From Brevundimonas fontaquae (lineage in GTDB: Bacteria > Pseudomonadota > Alphaproteobacteria > Caulobacterales > Caulobacteraceae): a DNA stretch of 64,000 nt. A model generated the notes under the pieces. The model did no database searches and was not told where the DNA came from. It saw only the letters and a program-made list of their open reading frames with translations. The stretch is taken from the NCBI RefSeq assembly GCF_017086445.1, contig NZ_CP070968.1, positions 2,046,001 to 2,110,000 on the forward strand, written 5' to 3'. Each line of letters begins with the position of its first letter. Within the stretch, counting starts at the first letter, position 1. The position numbers and the translations under genes are program-made. Shown one piece after another: positions 1 through 9,792 of the stretch.

Positions 1-780
1 GTGGCGACGGACGCGTCAAAGGGCATGGACGACATCGTCTCGCCGGGACACATCTTCCCGCTGGTCGCGCGCGACGGCGGCGTTCTGGTCCGCGCCGGCC
101 ACACCGAGGCGGCGGTGGACATCAGCCGCATGGCCGGTCTGACGCCCGCCGGGGTGATCTGTGAAATCATCAAGGACGACGGCGAGATGGCGCGGATGCC
201 CGATCTGGTCGCCTTCGCTCAGCTGCACGGGCTGAAGATCGGCACAATCGCCGACCTGATCGCCTATCGCCGCCGCACCGAACGCTTCGTCGAGCGGATC
301 ATGGATACGCCGTTCGAGAGCGTTCACGGCGGCCCGTTCCGCCTGATGCTGTACAAGAACACCATCGAGGGGGCGGAACACGTCGCCCTGGTTCACGGCC
401 GGATCGACCCGTCCAAACCGACGCTCGTGCGGATGCACCAGGTGGACTTTGCGTGCGACCTGCTGGGCCACGTCGAGGCGCGCCAGGACTATGTGCCCAA
501 GGCCCTGAAACAGATCACCGAGCATGACGGCGCCGGCGTGGTCGTCTTCCTGCGGGATCCGGCCCTGAATTCCCTGGCCGAGCGCCTTTCGGGCGTGGAT
601 CGCCCGGCGGCGGTCGATCGGTCTTTGCGTGCCTATGGCGTGGGCGCGCAAATCCTGTTGGACCTTGGCGTCAAGGACATGATCGTTATGAGTTCGACGC
701 GACCCGAACCGACCGCGCTGGAGGGCTATGGCCTGCGCATCGTAGGCTGGCGCGACATGGATGGAGAAACAAAGGCGTGA
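1..780 (+). CDS. ribBA: RibBA-like protein: DHBP synthase with degenerate GTP cyclohydrolase II domain (5' partial)
   Basis: The window starts inside this gene; 259 codons are visible. The visible N-terminal part carries the end of the 3,4-dihydroxy-2-butanone-4-phosphate synthase domain of riboflavin synthesis ([26 protein letters not shown]). The rest aligns with a GTP cyclohydrolase II domain. However, the stretch that normally holds three zinc cysteines (ECLTGD...RCDCG in active enzymes) reads [15 protein letters not shown] here, with one cysteine. I infer that only the DHBP synthase half is active and that a separate RibA exists elsewhere. The GTG at position 1 is almost certainly internal, because the first part of the RibB fold is missing. 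Its stop overlaps ribH, so the two are cotranscribed. Confidence 0.9.
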   Translation: MATDASKGMDDIVSPGHIFPLVARDGGVLVRAGHTEAAVDISRMAGLTPAGVICEIIKDDGEMARMPDLVAFAQLHGLKIGTIADLIAYRRRTERFVERIMDTPFESVHGGPFRLMLYKNTIEGAEHVALVHGRIDPSKPTLVRMHQVDFACDLLGHVEARQDYVPKALKQITEHDGAGVVVFLRDPALNSLAERLSGVDRPAAVDRSLRAYGVGAQILLDLGVKDMIVMSSTRPEPTALEGYGLRIVGWRDMDGETKA

Positions 781-1238
781 CCGAGGCCCCCCGTATTCTG
801 ATCGTTGAGGCGCGCTTCTACGACGACCTGGCCGACGCCCTGCTGGAAGGGGCCAAGGAGACGCTGAAGGCGCGTGGCGCCGACTTCGACGTCATCACCG
901 TGCCCGGCGCGCTGGAGGTGCCGCCGGCCATCGCCTTGGCCGAGGAGGCCGGCCGCTTCCCGACCGCGCCCCGCTATGACGGCTATGTCGCTCTGGGCAC
1001 GGTCATCCGTGGCGAAACCTATCATTTCGAGATCGTCTCCGATCAGTCGGCGGCCGGCATCATGGCGCTGGGCGTCAAGGGCGTCATCATCGGCAACGGC
1101 ATCCTGACGACCGAGGACGAAGACCAGGCCTGGTATCGGGCTCGTCTTTCGGAAGGGGATAAGGGCGGCGGCGCGGCCAAGGCGTGCCTGGACCTCATTG
1201 CATTGAAGAAGCGGTTGCGTCATGGCGTCGGCGCATGA
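777..1238 (+). CDS. ribH: 6,7-dimethyl-8-ribityllumazine synthase
   Basis: 153 aa, normal length for lumazine synthase, the penultimate step of riboflavin synthesis. It joins the DHBP made by RibB with the pyrimidine intermediate, usually in a pentameric or icosahedral cytoplasmic assembly. The sequence has the family core [15 protein letters not shown], with the catalytic His in YHFE, and the [11 protein letters not shown] segment. The usual GNKG loop reads GDKGGG. The GTG start overlaps the stop of ribBA by 4 nt, and the stop overlaps the nusB start. This makes a tight rib-nusB-thiL operon, a common arrangement in proteobacteria. Confidence 0.93.
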   Translation: MTEAPRILIVEARFYDDLADALLEGAKETLKARGADFDVITVPGALEVPPAIALAEEAGRFPTAPRYDGYVALGTVIRGETYHFEIVSDQSAAGIMALGVKGVIIGNGILTTEDEDQAWYRARLSEGDKGGGAAKACLDLIALKKRLRHGVGA

Positions 1239-1759
1239 CTGAACCGAACAGTGTCAAAGCCGTCCTCGAACAACTCGCCGAAGCCGAAAAGCAGCGCGCC
1301 GAGCCCAATCTGAGCTCCAAACAGCGTCGCGCCCGCACAGTGTCGCGTCTCGCCGCCGTCCAGGCACTGTATCAGATGGAACTGGCGGGCGAGGGCGTGG
1401 AGACGGTGATCACCGAATTCTCCAACTTCCGCTTCGACGCCGACATTGAAGGCCAAGCCTTGGCCGAGGCCGACGAGGCCTATTTCGCCGACATCGTGCG
1501 CGGCGTGATCGAAAGCCAGCGCGACATCGACGCGGCCATCAAGGCCCGCCTGGCCTCCAACTGGAAGCTGGAGCGGATCGATGCCACCCTGCGCGCCCTG
1601 CTGCGCTCGGGCGCCTGGGAGCTGATCAAGCATCCCGAGACCCCGCGCGAGGTCGTGATCGACGAATATGTCGAACTGGCCAAGGCCTTCTTCGATGACG
1701 CCGAGGCGCGCTTCGTTAACGCGGCGCTGGACGGCGTGGCCAAAGACACCCGCAAATAA
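1235..1759 (+). CDS. nusB: Transcription antitermination factor NusB
   Basis: 174 aa from the ATG that overlaps the ribH stop (ATGA). NusB binds boxA RNA with S10 (NusE) and supports antitermination on rRNA operons. Family landmarks are the N-terminal helix [18 protein letters not shown] (about residues 32-49) and the C-terminal [13 protein letters not shown] and [11 protein letters not shown] segments. An extension of about 30 residues before the fold is longer than in E. coli NusB. A longer reading from 1184 exists but would overlap ribH deeply, so the ATGA start is preferred. The stop TAA shares a base with the thiL start. Confidence 0.93.
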   Translation: MTEPNSVKAVLEQLAEAEKQRAEPNLSSKQRRARTVSRLAAVQALYQMELAGEGVETVITEFSNFRFDADIEGQALAEADEAYFADIVRGVIESQRDIDAAIKARLASNWKLERIDATLRALLRSGAWELIKHPETPREVVIDEYVELAKAFFDDAEARFVNAALDGVAKDTRK

Positions 1760-2748
1760 TGCCGGCGCTCGACGTCGCGGGTGAGTTCGAGACGATCGAG
1801 CGGCTGTTCAAGCCCCTGTCCCATCCCGAGTGGGGAAGGGGGCTGGCCGACGATGTGGCGGCGCTGCCGTCACGCCCCGGCTATGACCTCGTCCTGACCA
1901 AGGACGCCATCGTCGAGGGCGTGCATTTCCTGCCGGACGATCCGCTGGACACGGTCAGCAGGAAGCTGCTGCGGGTGAACCTGTCGGACCTCGCCGCCAA
2001 GGGCGCTGAGCCGTTCGGCTATCTGCTGGCCTGCTTCTGGTCTGAACGCTGCGGCTGGCCCGAGCGCGAGGCGTTTGCGGCCGGGCTAGCCGAGGATCAG
2101 GCGTGGTTCGGCGTTCATCTGCTCGGCGGGGACACGGTCAGGACGCCCGGTCCGCTGTCCTTCTCGCTGACGGCCCTGGGGTGGGCGCCGACGGGCAAAG
2201 CGGTTTCTCGCGCAGGCGCGCAGGTCGGCGACCTCGTCTTCGTCACCGGCGTCATCGGGGACGGGCTTCTGGGGCTGAAGGCGGCGCAAAGACAACTGGC
2301 TCTGGCGCCTGAGCGGATGGAAGCCTTGGTCAGCCACTACCGGATGCCGACGCCCCGGACCGACTTCGCCGACATCGTGCGTGAGTACGCCACCGCATCC
2401 GTCGATGTGTCGGACGGCCTGGCCGCCGACCTGGCCCACATCGCGCAGGCCAGCAGGGTTGGCGTGTCGCTCAATCTGAACGTCCTGCCCCTGTCCGCGG
2501 CGGCCCAAGCCTGGTTCGACGACCGCGTCGATCCGCAGTTGTCGCTGGAGGATCTGGCCAGCGGCGGGGACGACTATGAGATCGCCTTCACCGCCCATCC
2601 GCGCCACGAAGACGCCCTGCGTCGCGAGGCCGAGCGCCGACTAATTCGTCTGACCCGCGTCGGCGAGGTCACTGCAGGTCGCGGCCTGACGGTCCTTTAC
2701 GACGGTCAGCCCGTGCCCATGGCCAGGAACGGCTGGACTCACGGCTGA
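1759..2748 (+). CDS. thiL: Thiamine-monophosphate kinase
   Basis: 329 aa, normal ThiL length. The enzyme phosphorylates thiamine monophosphate to the active cofactor thiamine diphosphate. AIR-synthase-fold markers are present: DDVAAL near the N-terminus, TKDAIVEGVHF, LSDLAAKGAEP (metal and ATP binding), SVDVSDGLAADL and SGGDDYEIAF. The ATG overlaps the nusB stop (TAATG), so translation is probably coupled. The nusB-thiL pairing next to rib genes is widespread. Confidence 0.93.
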   Translation: MPALDVAGEFETIERLFKPLSHPEWGRGLADDVAALPSRPGYDLVLTKDAIVEGVHFLPDDPLDTVSRKLLRVNLSDLAAKGAEPFGYLLACFWSERCGWPEREAFAAGLAEDQAWFGVHLLGGDTVRTPGPLSFSLTALGWAPTGKAVSRAGAQVGDLVFVTGVIGDGLLGLKAAQRQLALAPERMEALVSHYRMPTPRTDFADIVREYATASVDVSDGLAADLAHIAQASRVGVSLNLNVLPLSAAAQAWFDDRVDPQLSLEDLASGGDDYEIAFTAHPRHEDALRREAERRLIRLTRVGEVTAGRGLTVLYDGQPVPMARNGWTHG

Positions 2749-2790
2749 CGCGGCAAGGGAATCCTAACGCCCGTCCGGCAGGGTGTCACT

Positions 2791-3222
2791 ATGGACCGTA
2801 GAACCCTGATCGCCTCCGGAACCGCCGCCCTGACCGGCGCCACCGCCAGTCGCGCCGCCGCCTCCGGCAGCGAAACGGAGTCGGCGCCTGCGGCCCTGAG
2901 CATCGCAGGCCTCGGCCTGCCCGTCATCGAGGGGGGGCGTTTGCGGAACTACGTGTTCGTCGCCCTCAGGCTCGAACTCGGCGCCGGCAAGACCGTCGAG
3001 CAGATGAAGCCCAAGGAGGCCTTCTTCCGCGACGCCGTCGTCCGCGCGGCCCACAAGACGCCATTCACCGTGCCTGGCGACTGGACACGGCTGGACGAGC
3101 GGGCCCTGTCCGCGTCGCTGGTGGCGGCGTCTGCGGCGGTCTCGGGTCGCGGCTCCGTCCGGCGTGTCGTCGTCGTCAGCCAGTCGCCGCGTCGCCGAAC
3201 GGGCATGCAGACCGCCCGCTGA
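2791..3222 (+). CDS. Small exported protein with Tat-type signal, possibly FliL-like
   Basis: 143 aa. The N-terminus MDRRTLIASGTAALTGATAS resembles a twin-arginine signal peptide with a short hydrophobic stretch and an Ala-rich cleavage region. The mature part (GLPVIEGGRLRNYVFVALRLELG, then a helix with FFRDAVVRAAH) resembles the beta-strand plus helix layout of FliL-type domains, but this is weak and I assign no function. It starts 42 bp after thiL on the same strand and may be the last gene of that operon. Confidence 0.65.
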   Translation: MDRRTLIASGTAALTGATASRAAASGSETESAPAALSIAGLGLPVIEGGRLRNYVFVALRLELGAGKTVEQMKPKEAFFRDAVVRAAHKTPFTVPGDWTRLDERALSASLVAASAAVSGRGSVRRVVVVSQSPRRRTGMQTAR

Positions 3223-3399
3223 ACGGGCTGAGCGACCGCTGTTGCGTCACTTCGCCTGCCATGACAGGCTCCCTTGGCAAATCCCAAAGAACGCACTGAC
3301 GCGTTCGCCGCGTGCGGGGGGACCGGAAGGCGGACAGAGGCGATAACGCCCGACCGCGCCAAGGCCTGCGCGCCTGTTTGCAAGGGCATGGAAACGCCA

Positions 3400-5547
3400 A
3401 TGACGAACTCACTTACGCTGGTCTTTGCGGCCGGTGTGCTGGCGGTGCTGTATGGCGCCGCACAGACCGCCGTGCTGATGAAGGCGAGCACTGGCAACGA
3501 CAAGATGCGAGAGATCGCCGCCGCGATCCAGGAAGGCGCCTCGGCCTATTTGAAGCGGCAATATCTGACCATCGGCATCGTCGGGATCGTGATCCTGATC
3601 GCCGCCTACTTCCTGATCGGAATCTATGCCGCCGTCGGCTTCCTGATCGGCGCCGTGCTGTCTGGCGCGGCCGGTTATGCCGGGATGCTGATCTCGGTGC
3701 GGGCCAATGTGCGCACGGCTCAGGCGGCGTCCGAAAGCCTGTCCAAAGGGTTGAACCTGGCGTTCCGCTCGGGCGCCATCACCGGCATGTTCGTGGCGGG
3801 CGGCGCCCTGATCGGTGTGTCAGGCTACTACATTGTGCTGACCCAGCATCTGGGATTGGTCTCAACGGGCCGCGAAGTGATCGACGGGCTGGTGGCGCTG
3901 GGCTTCGGCGCCTCGCTGATTTCGATCTTCGCGCGCCTGGGCGGCGGCATCTTCACCAAGGGCGCCGACGTTGGCGGCGACATGGTGGGCAAGGTCGAGG
4001 CGGGTATTCCCGAGGACGATCCTCGCAACGCCGCGACCATCGCCGACAATGTGGGCGACAACGTCGGCGACTGCGCCGGCATGGCCGCCGACCTGTTCGA
4101 GACCTATGCCGTGACGACTGTCGCGACCATGGTGCTGGCCGCGATCTTCTTCAGGGACCAGCCCTATGTGGATCTGATGATGGTGCTGCCGCTGGCGATC
4201 TGCGCGGTGTGCATCGTGACCTCCATCGTCGGCAGCTTCTTCGTGCGGCTGGGCAAGTCCAAGAACATCATGGGCGCCCTCTATCAGGGGCTTATCGTCA
4301 CCGGCGTCCTGTCCATCGGCGCGGTCTGGTGGGTGATCGACCAGATGGTGACGGGGCCGATCGTGACGGCTAGCGGTCTGGAAATCCAGCCGATGGCGCT
4401 GTTCTGGTCCGGCATGGTTGGTCTGGCGGTGACGGCGGCGATCGTGGTCGTGACCGAATACTATACCGGATCGGGCTTCCGTCCGGTGCGATCGGTCGCC
4501 AATGCCTCGGTGTCGGGGCACGGCACCAACGTCATTCAGGGCTTGGCCGTGTCGCTTGAGGCGACGGCGCTTCCGGCGCTGACGATCATCGTCGGCATCG
4601 TAGCCAGCTTCCAGTTGGCCGGCCTGTTCGGCATCGCCATCGCCACCACGACCATGCTGGGCGTGGCGGGAATGATCGTGGCGCTCGATGCCTTTGGACC
4701 CGTGACCGACAACGCCGGCGGCATCGCCGAGATGGCGGGTCTGCCCAGCGACGTGCGGCATTCGACGGATGCGCTGGACGCCGTGGGCAACACGACCAAG
4801 GCCGTGACCAAGGGCTACGCCATCGGTTCGGCGGGCCTCGGCGCGCTGGTGCTGTTCGCCGCCTACACGTCGGACCTGCAGTATTTCTCGGCCAATCCGG
4901 CGGACTATCCCTTCTTCGCTGGGATGGGAGAGATCGCCTTCGATCTGACCAATCCCTACGTCGTCGTCGGCCTGCTGTTCGGAGGGCTGCTGCCCTTCCT
5001 GTTCGGCGGCATGTCGATGATGGCGGTGGGACGGGCGGCCGAATCGGTCGTGGCGGAAGTGCGGCGCCAGTTCCGCGAGAACCCCGGCATCATGACCTAT
5101 GAGGTGAAGCCGGAATACGGCCGGGCGGTTGACATCCTGACCAAGGCGGCGATCCGCGAGATGATCGTGCCGTCGCTGTTGCCGGTGCTGTCGCCCATCG
5201 TCCTGTTCGTCGCGGTACTGGGCATTTCGGACAAGGCGAACGCCTTCGCCGCCCTCGGCGCCATGCTGATGGGCGTAATCGTCACCGGCCTGTTCGTCGC
5301 CATTTCGATGACATCAGGCGGCGGCGCCTGGGACAACGCCAAGAAGGTGATCGAGGAAGGTTTCACCGACAAGAACGGCGTCGTCCACGGCAAGGGCTCA
5401 GAAGCCCACAAGGCGGCCGTGACCGGCGACACGGTCGGCGATCCCTACAAGGACACGTCCGGTCCGGCGGTGAATCCGATGATCAAGATCACCAACATCG
5501 TCGCCCTGCTGCTGCTGGCGGTGCTGGCGAGCGGGACCATCGGCTAG
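3400..5547 (+). CDS. hppA: K+-independent membrane-bound proton-translocating pyrophosphatase
   Basis: 715 aa from ATG 3400; an in-frame ATG at 3388 is a possible alternative. The protein has about 16 hydrophobic segments. It hydrolyses PPi in the cytoplasm and pumps H+ across the inner membrane. The active-site loop [11 protein letters not shown] begins at residue 188, followed by DDPRN and [10 protein letters not shown], which bind Mg-PPi. Residues K467 and T470 in [10 protein letters not shown] correspond to the Lys/Thr signature of K+-independent enzymes; K+-dependent ones have Ala/Gly there. The sequence from 3223 to 3387 has no gene. A strong terminator follows. Confidence 0.96.
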   Translation: MTNSLTLVFAAGVLAVLYGAAQTAVLMKASTGNDKMREIAAAIQEGASAYLKRQYLTIGIVGIVILIAAYFLIGIYAAVGFLIGAVLSGAAGYAGMLISVRANVRTAQAASESLSKGLNLAFRSGAITGMFVAGGALIGVSGYYIVLTQHLGLVSTGREVIDGLVALGFGASLISIFARLGGGIFTKGADVGGDMVGKVEAGIPEDDPRNAATIADNVGDNVGDCAGMAADLFETYAVTTVATMVLAAIFFRDQPYVDLMMVLPLAICAVCIVTSIVGSFFVRLGKSKNIMGALYQGLIVTGVLSIGAVWWVIDQMVTGPIVTASGLEIQPMALFWSGMVGLAVTAAIVVVTEYYTGSGFRPVRSVANASVSGHGTNVIQGLAVSLEATALPALTIIVGIVASFQLAGLFGIAIATTTMLGVAGMIVALDAFGPVTDNAGGIAEMAGLPSDVRHSTDALDAVGNTTKAVTKGYAIGSAGLGALVLFAAYTSDLQYFSANPADYPFFAGMGEIAFDLTNPYVVVGLLFGGLLPFLFGGMSMMAVGRAAESVVAEVRRQFRENPGIMTYEVKPEYGRAVDILTKAAIREMIVPSLLPVLSPIVLFVAVLGISDKANAFAALGAMLMGVIVTGLFVAISMTSGGGAWDNAKKVIEEGFTDKNGVVHGKGSEAHKAAVTGDTVGDPYKDTSGPAVNPMIKITNIVALLLLAVLASGTIG

Positions 5548-5573
5548 GCTGAAACACTTAGCCCTTACGAAAA

Positions 5574-5606
5574 CGCCCCGGAGAGCGATCTCCGGGGCGC
5601 CTTTGT
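5574..5606 (+). terminator. Intrinsic terminator between convergent hppA and bamE
   Basis: A perfect 11-bp stem, CGCCCCGGAGA with TCTCCGGGGCG, closes a 4-nt GCGA loop and is followed by CCTTTGTTT. It lies 26 bp after the hppA stop and ends 18 bp before the bamE stop on the other strand. The A-rich left flank (AAAA before the stem) could let it serve both directions. Confidence 0.85.
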
Positions 5607-5624
5607 TTCGGGAGATGAGCCGCC

Positions 5625-6104
5625 TTAGTCCGGGCGCCGCTGGCCGGGCGTGTCGTCCTCGGTGCGCGGCAGTTGGCCACGACCGACGTTGCCCAGAAGC
5701 TGTTCCAGAACCGTCAGCTCACGACCGCGCGTCGGCGTCTCGTTGCGGTTCATGGCAATCTGCTCGCCGTCCGTAAGGCCAAGAGTCCGCACCGACGCCA
5801 CCTGATCGCCCTGCGGAACGAAGGTGATCTCGGTCACGGTGCGCGTCGAAACCTTGGGCAGGTTGTATGTGTATTTCTCGGTCGTCTGGCTGATGTAATA
5901 CCAGACCTGATCCGGCTCGAAGGTCGAGGTGGTCGAAGGCGAACCCAGCTTGGCGAGGACGGTTTCCTTGGTGTCCGTGCCGGCGACCACGTCTTGGGGC
6001 TTGGCGTCGATGACCTGGAAGCCGTTGGAGCCGATGGTCGGGGCGCAGGCGGCGGACAGGCCGGCCAGCGAAGCAGCGACGAAAAGCGGGACGAAACGGG
6101 ACAT
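5625..6104 (-). CDS. bamE: Outer membrane protein assembly factor BamE (SmpA/OmlA lipoprotein)
   Basis: 159 aa from ATG 6104. The signal peptide ends in the lipobox LSAAC, so Cys20 is probably lipidated and the protein sits on the inner face of the outer membrane as an accessory of the BAM complex. The SmpA/OmlA fold is visible: DVVAGTDTKETVLAKLGSPS, then EPDQVWYYI and the TEITFVPQGDQV strand. The C-terminus extends past the fold with a Pro/Arg-rich tail. A longer reading from 6128 would put charged residues ahead of the signal peptide and is less likely. It is convergent with hppA. Confidence 0.88.
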   Translation of the reverse strand: MSRFVPLFVAASLAGLSAACAPTIGSNGFQVIDAKPQDVVAGTDTKETVLAKLGSPSTTSTFEPDQVWYYISQTTEKYTYNLPKVSTRTVTEITFVPQGDQVASVRTLGLTDGEQIAMNRNETPTRGRELTVLEQLLGNVGRGQLPRTEDDTPGQRRPD

Positions 6105-6195
6105 GATCGGGCGCCTGCGAGAGAACAAGGTCTTTGACCTAGACGGACCTGCGTCCTAGTTCAACGGCGCGGCGGAAAAGGGGCCGTTGGAACCC

Positions 6196-6720
6196 ATGCT
6201 GAAAAACCTGTTCAAACCCCGATCCGGCTTCCGTCTCGGCGACGATCTCTACGCCAAGGCCGTCAGCCAGGCCCGCAATCCGGCCTTCTACACGCGTCTG
6301 GCGGTCGATGACCGCATCGACGCGCGATTCGAACTCTACACGCTGCATGTGCTGTTGCTGGTGCTGCGGCTGCGCGATGAGAACACGGCTCAGGGCCAGG
6401 ATGCGGCTCAGGCGGTGTTCGACATCTATGTCTCGGCGCTGGATCACGTCTTGCGGGAGGAAGGCGTGGGCGACGTCGCCGTCGGCAAGAAGATGCGCAA
6501 ACTGGGAGAGGCCCTGTATGGCCGGATGAACGCCTATGAACAGCCGCTGCGCGCCGGCGATGCGGCGGCTCTGGCGGAGGCGATGGCGAAGAATGTCTAT
6601 GCGGACCCGCAAGCGCCCCATGCGGACACATTGGCGCGCTATGCGCTGACGACACGCGCAGCCTTGGCGGCGCAGGATTTCAACAAGGTGCTGGCGACGC
6701 CGGCCTGGGCGGAAGTTTGA
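6196..6720 (+). CDS. Ubiquinol-cytochrome c chaperone family protein (CBP3-like)
   Basis: 174 aa. The sequence matches the Ubiq_cyt_C_chap family: ARNPAFYTRLAVDDRIDARFELY, then a Leu-rich helix (LLLVLRLRDE), then DHVLREEGVGDVAVGKKMRKLG. Members assist assembly of the cytochrome bc1 complex (yeast Cbp3 homologue). The ATG at 6196 is chosen over an upstream TTG at 6187. The next gene, a DUF177 protein, starts 5 bp after the stop. This chaperone-DUF177-plsX-fabH order is familiar from alphaproteobacteria. Confidence 0.85.
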   Translation: MLKNLFKPRSGFRLGDDLYAKAVSQARNPAFYTRLAVDDRIDARFELYTLHVLLLVLRLRDENTAQGQDAAQAVFDIYVSALDHVLREEGVGDVAVGKKMRKLGEALYGRMNAYEQPLRAGDAAALAEAMAKNVYADPQAPHADTLARYALTTRAALAAQDFNKVLATPAWAEV

Positions 6721-6725
6721 AAGAG

Positions 6726-7244
6726 ATGAGCGCGACGCTCCCCTACAGCGAAACAGTGCGGGTCAATCAGATTGGAGCGGGTCTGAGCCGTCGGCTGGAA
6801 CCGGATGCGGACACTCGCAAGCGAATCGCCCGTAGCCTGGATCTACAGGGGCTGGACGATTTCGTCGTCGATCTGGAGATCAAGCCGACGCCGTCAACCA
6901 GCGAATGGACGATGAAGGGCAGGGTGACGGCACATGCGGTGCAGACCTGCGGCCTGACGCTGGAACCCCTGCCGGTCGATGTGGATCGCCGGTTCTCCAT
7001 TCAACTTGTCGAAGCCAAGCCCGAGGAGACCGACGAGATCGAGGTCACGCTGGATGAAGAAGACGCCGACGTGATCGAGGACGGCAAGATCGACCTGGGC
7101 CAGTATGCGGTCGAGCAATTGGTGCTGTCGCTTGATCCGTTCCCACGCAAGCCGGGCGCGGAGTTCGTGCAACCTGAGGAACCAACGGAGATTTCTCCGT
7201 TCGCGGCCCTGAGGGCGCTCAAATCCAAAGACGACCAAGGCTGA
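6726..7244 (+). CDS. DUF177 (YceD-type) protein
   Basis: 172 aa from ATG 6726. Homologues (YceD) are linked to 23S rRNA or 50S accumulation and are often encoded next to rpmF or plsX-fabH. Supporting features are the strand region VTAHAVQTCGLTLEPLPVDVDRRF, the acidic middle (EVTLDEEDADVIEDGKIDLGQ) and the Pro-rich QLVLSLDPFPRKPGAEF, which is characteristic of DUF177. Only one cysteine remains of the CxxC often seen in YceD. It lies between the bc1 chaperone and plsX on the same strand. Confidence 0.85.
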   Translation: MSATLPYSETVRVNQIGAGLSRRLEPDADTRKRIARSLDLQGLDDFVVDLEIKPTPSTSEWTMKGRVTAHAVQTCGLTLEPLPVDVDRRFSIQLVEAKPEETDEIEVTLDEEDADVIEDGKIDLGQYAVEQLVLSLDPFPRKPGAEFVQPEEPTEISPFAALRALKSKDDQG

Positions 7245-7350
7245 GGTTGACGTAGGGGCCGGGTGGTTGCATCCCCCGGCGTCGGCGCTATCGTCCAGCG
7301 CATCCTGCCAAGCGTCGCGCGACAAGACGACGCGGCCACAAGAGGTCCAT

Positions 7351-8427
7351 TTGCCAGCCCCAGTTACGATCTCGCTTGACGCCATGGGCGGCGATCACGG
7401 GCCATCCGTCGTCGTTCCCGGCATCCGCAGCTACACCCGCACCCATGACGGCGAGGGGGTTCGCTTCCTGCTGCATGGCGACGAAGTCAAGATCGCGCCG
7501 GAACTGGCGCGTTGCGGCGTGGCGGCGGACGTCTGCGAGATCCGCCACACCGACAAGGTAGTGGCCATGGACGAAAAGCCGGCCCAGGCTATGCGCCGCG
7601 GTAAGGGCTCTAGTCTGTGGAATGCCATCGAGGCGGTGAAGACGGGTCAGGCCGGCGGCGTCGTCTCGGCCGGCAACACCGGCGCCCTGATGGCGATCTC
7701 GAAACTGATTCTGCGGATGTCTGCGGTCGGGCTTGAGCGTCCGGCCATCGTCGCCAGCTGGCCCACCTTCAAGGGCCACACGGCGGTTCTGGACGTCGGC
7801 GCCAACATCGGCAGCGACGCGGAGCAGCTGATCGAGTTCGCCATCATGGGCGAAGCCTTCCAGTCCGCAGTGCGCGGCATCGCCCGCCCGACCATCGGCC
7901 TGTTGAACGTCGGTTCGGAAGACATGAAGGGCAACGAAAAGGTCAAGGAGGCGCACGCCATCCTGCGCGACGGGCCGTTCGACCTGAACTATCACGGCTT
8001 CGTCGAGGGCGACGATATCGCCAAGGGCACAGTGGACGTGGTGGTGACCGACGGCTTCACCGGGAACATCGCGCTGAAGACCGCCGAAGGCACAGCGCGC
8101 TATATTTCGGCCCTGTTGAAAGAGGCTTTGACCTCCAATCTGCAATCCAAGCTGGGCGCCGTCATCGCCATGCCGGCGTTGAAGAAGATGCGCCAGAAGA
8201 TCGATCCCAGCGCCATCAACGGCGGCCCCCTGTTGGGCCTGAACGGTATTGTGGTGAAGAGCCATGGCGGCGCCGACGCCAAGGGCTTCGGCAACGCCAT
8301 CCGCATCGCTGTCGATCTGGCCCGCAGCGACTATATGAGCAAGGTGGGGGACAACCTGGGCAAGCTGGACGCGGTGTTCGACCATGCCGCCAAGCCCGCC
8401 GCAGCCGTGGGAGAACCCCTCCAGTGA
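7351..8427 (+). CDS. plsX: Phosphate acyltransferase PlsX
   Basis: 358 aa using the TTG at 7351, which has AGAGG five bases upstream. An upstream in-frame reading to 7267 lacks family similarity. PlsX converts acyl-ACP to acyl-phosphate for phosphatidic acid synthesis and is a peripheral cytoplasmic enzyme. It begins with the family signature ISLDAMGGDHGPSVVVPG. GGVVSAGNTGALMAISK and VVTDGFTGNIALKTAEGTA are also diagnostic. The fabH start GTG overlaps the plsX stop (GTGA), the classic plsX-fabH pair. Confidence 0.95.
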   Translation: MPAPVTISLDAMGGDHGPSVVVPGIRSYTRTHDGEGVRFLLHGDEVKIAPELARCGVAADVCEIRHTDKVVAMDEKPAQAMRRGKGSSLWNAIEAVKTGQAGGVVSAGNTGALMAISKLILRMSAVGLERPAIVASWPTFKGHTAVLDVGANIGSDAEQLIEFAIMGEAFQSAVRGIARPTIGLLNVGSEDMKGNEKVKEAHAILRDGPFDLNYHGFVEGDDIAKGTVDVVVTDGFTGNIALKTAEGTARYISALLKEALTSNLQSKLGAVIAMPALKKMRQKIDPSAINGGPLLGLNGIVVKSHGGADAKGFGNAIRIAVDLARSDYMSKVGDNLGKLDAVFDHAAKPAAAVGEPLQ

Positions 8428-9401
8428 CCGTCACCCGCAGCGCCGTGACCGGCGTCGGCTCATATCTGCCGGATGAGATCGTCACCAACGCCGACCTCGC
8501 CAAGGTCGTCGATACGTCCGACGAATGGATCCAGGAGCGCACCGGCATCAAGCAGCGTCACAAGGCGCGCGACGACCAGCCGACCAGCGATCTGGCGGTC
8601 GAGGCCGCCAAGAAGGCGCTCGCCGACGCGGGCAAGGCGGCGTCCGACGTCGATCTGATTATCGTGGCCACCACCACGCCCGACATGACCTTCCCGGCCG
8701 TCGCGTCGATCGTCCAGGCCAAGCTGGGCGCAGGCGTCGGCATCGCTTTCGATGTTCAAGCCGTCTGCTCCGGCTTCGTCTATGCGCTGAGCGTCGCCGA
8801 CGGCTTTGTGGCGCGCGGCCTGTCGAAATGCGCCCTGGTGATCGGGGCTGAGGAGATGACGCGGCTGATGGACTGGACCGACCGGACCACCTGCGTCCTG
8901 TTCGGTGACGGAGCCGGCGCCGTGGTGCTGGAACCGCGCGAAGGGCAGGGGACATCGGACGACCAGGGCATGCTCGGCTTCGCCTTGCGCGCCGACGGAT
9001 CCAAGACCGACTTGCTCTACGTTGATGGCGGCCCGGCGACGACGGGGACCGTTGGCCATCTGCGCATGGCCGGAAACCAGGTCTTCCGTCATGCCGTCGT
9101 GAACATCGCAGAGGGCATCACCGCTGCCTGCGCCGCCGCCAACATCCAGATCGCGGATGTCGACTGGTTCGTGCCGCATCAGGCCAATCAGCGAATCATC
9201 AAGGGCGTCGGCGACCGGTTGGGTCTGGACGAGAACAAGGTGATCTCGACCGTGGCGATGCACGCCAACACCTCGGCGGCCTCGATCCCGCTGGCGCTGG
9301 ATGCTGCGATCCAGGATGGGCGGATCAAGAAGGGCGATATGGTGCTGCTTGAGGCCATGGGCGGCGGCTTGACCTGGGGCGCCTGCGCGCTTCGGCTCTA
9401 A
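8424..9401 (+). CDS. fabH: Beta-ketoacyl-ACP synthase III
   Basis: 325 aa, GTG start coupled to plsX. FabH condenses acetyl-CoA with malonyl-ACP to start fatty acid synthesis. The catalytic triad is readable: C115 in AVCSGFVYAL, H252 in WFVPHQANQ and N282 in HANTSAASIP. The C-terminal GGGLTWGACALRL is canonical. It sits in the same transcription unit as plsX and probably ihfA downstream, an arrangement common in alphaproteobacteria. Confidence 0.97.
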   Translation: MTVTRSAVTGVGSYLPDEIVTNADLAKVVDTSDEWIQERTGIKQRHKARDDQPTSDLAVEAAKKALADAGKAASDVDLIIVATTTPDMTFPAVASIVQAKLGAGVGIAFDVQAVCSGFVYALSVADGFVARGLSKCALVIGAEEMTRLMDWTDRTTCVLFGDGAGAVVLEPREGQGTSDDQGMLGFALRADGSKTDLLYVDGGPATTGTVGHLRMAGNQVFRHAVVNIAEGITAACAAANIQIADVDWFVPHQANQRIIKGVGDRLGLDENKVISTVAMHANTSAASIPLALDAAIQDGRIKKGDMVLLEAMGGGLTWGACALRL

Positions 9402-9478
9402 TCGACATCGAGGCATTGATTTTTCGGGGGCTTTGCGCCCCTATGGATGCGAGCGGATCGCAGGACAGCGGGGATATG

Positions 9479-9787
9479 ATGGCAGGCCAACAGACTGTGA
9501 CGCGCGCCGACTTGTGCGAAGCCGTGCATGAAGAGGTCGGCCTCTCGCGTCAGGAATGCTCCAGCTTGGTCGAGCGCACCCTGGAACTGATCGTCGAATC
9601 GCTCGAGCGCGGCGAGACGGTGAAACTGTCCGGCTTCGGCGTCTTCCAGGTGCGTGAGAAGCGCGCACGGATGGGCCGCAATCCCAAGACCGGCGAACCG
9701 GCGGCGATCAATCCGCGCCGGGTCATCAGCTTCCGCGCCTCACAGATCATGAAAAGCCGGGTTCACGACGCCGTCGTCGAGGCCTGA
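9479..9787 (+). CDS. ihfA: Integration host factor subunit alpha
   Basis: 102 aa from ATG 9479; an adjacent ATG at 9476 is possible, with GGGG just upstream. IHF is a heterodimeric DNA-bending protein. The HU/IHF fold is clear: [19 protein letters not shown] at the start, [17 protein letters not shown], and the DNA-intercalating beta arm with [14 protein letters not shown]. The plsX-fabH-ihfA-merR order is conserved in many proteobacteria. The stop is 5 bp before the merR start. Confidence 0.95.
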   Translation: MAGQQTVTRADLCEAVHEEVGLSRQECSSLVERTLELIVESLERGETVKLSGFGVFQVREKRARMGRNPKTGEPAAINPRRVISFRASQIMKSRVHDAVVEA

Positions 9788-9792
9788 TCGCG

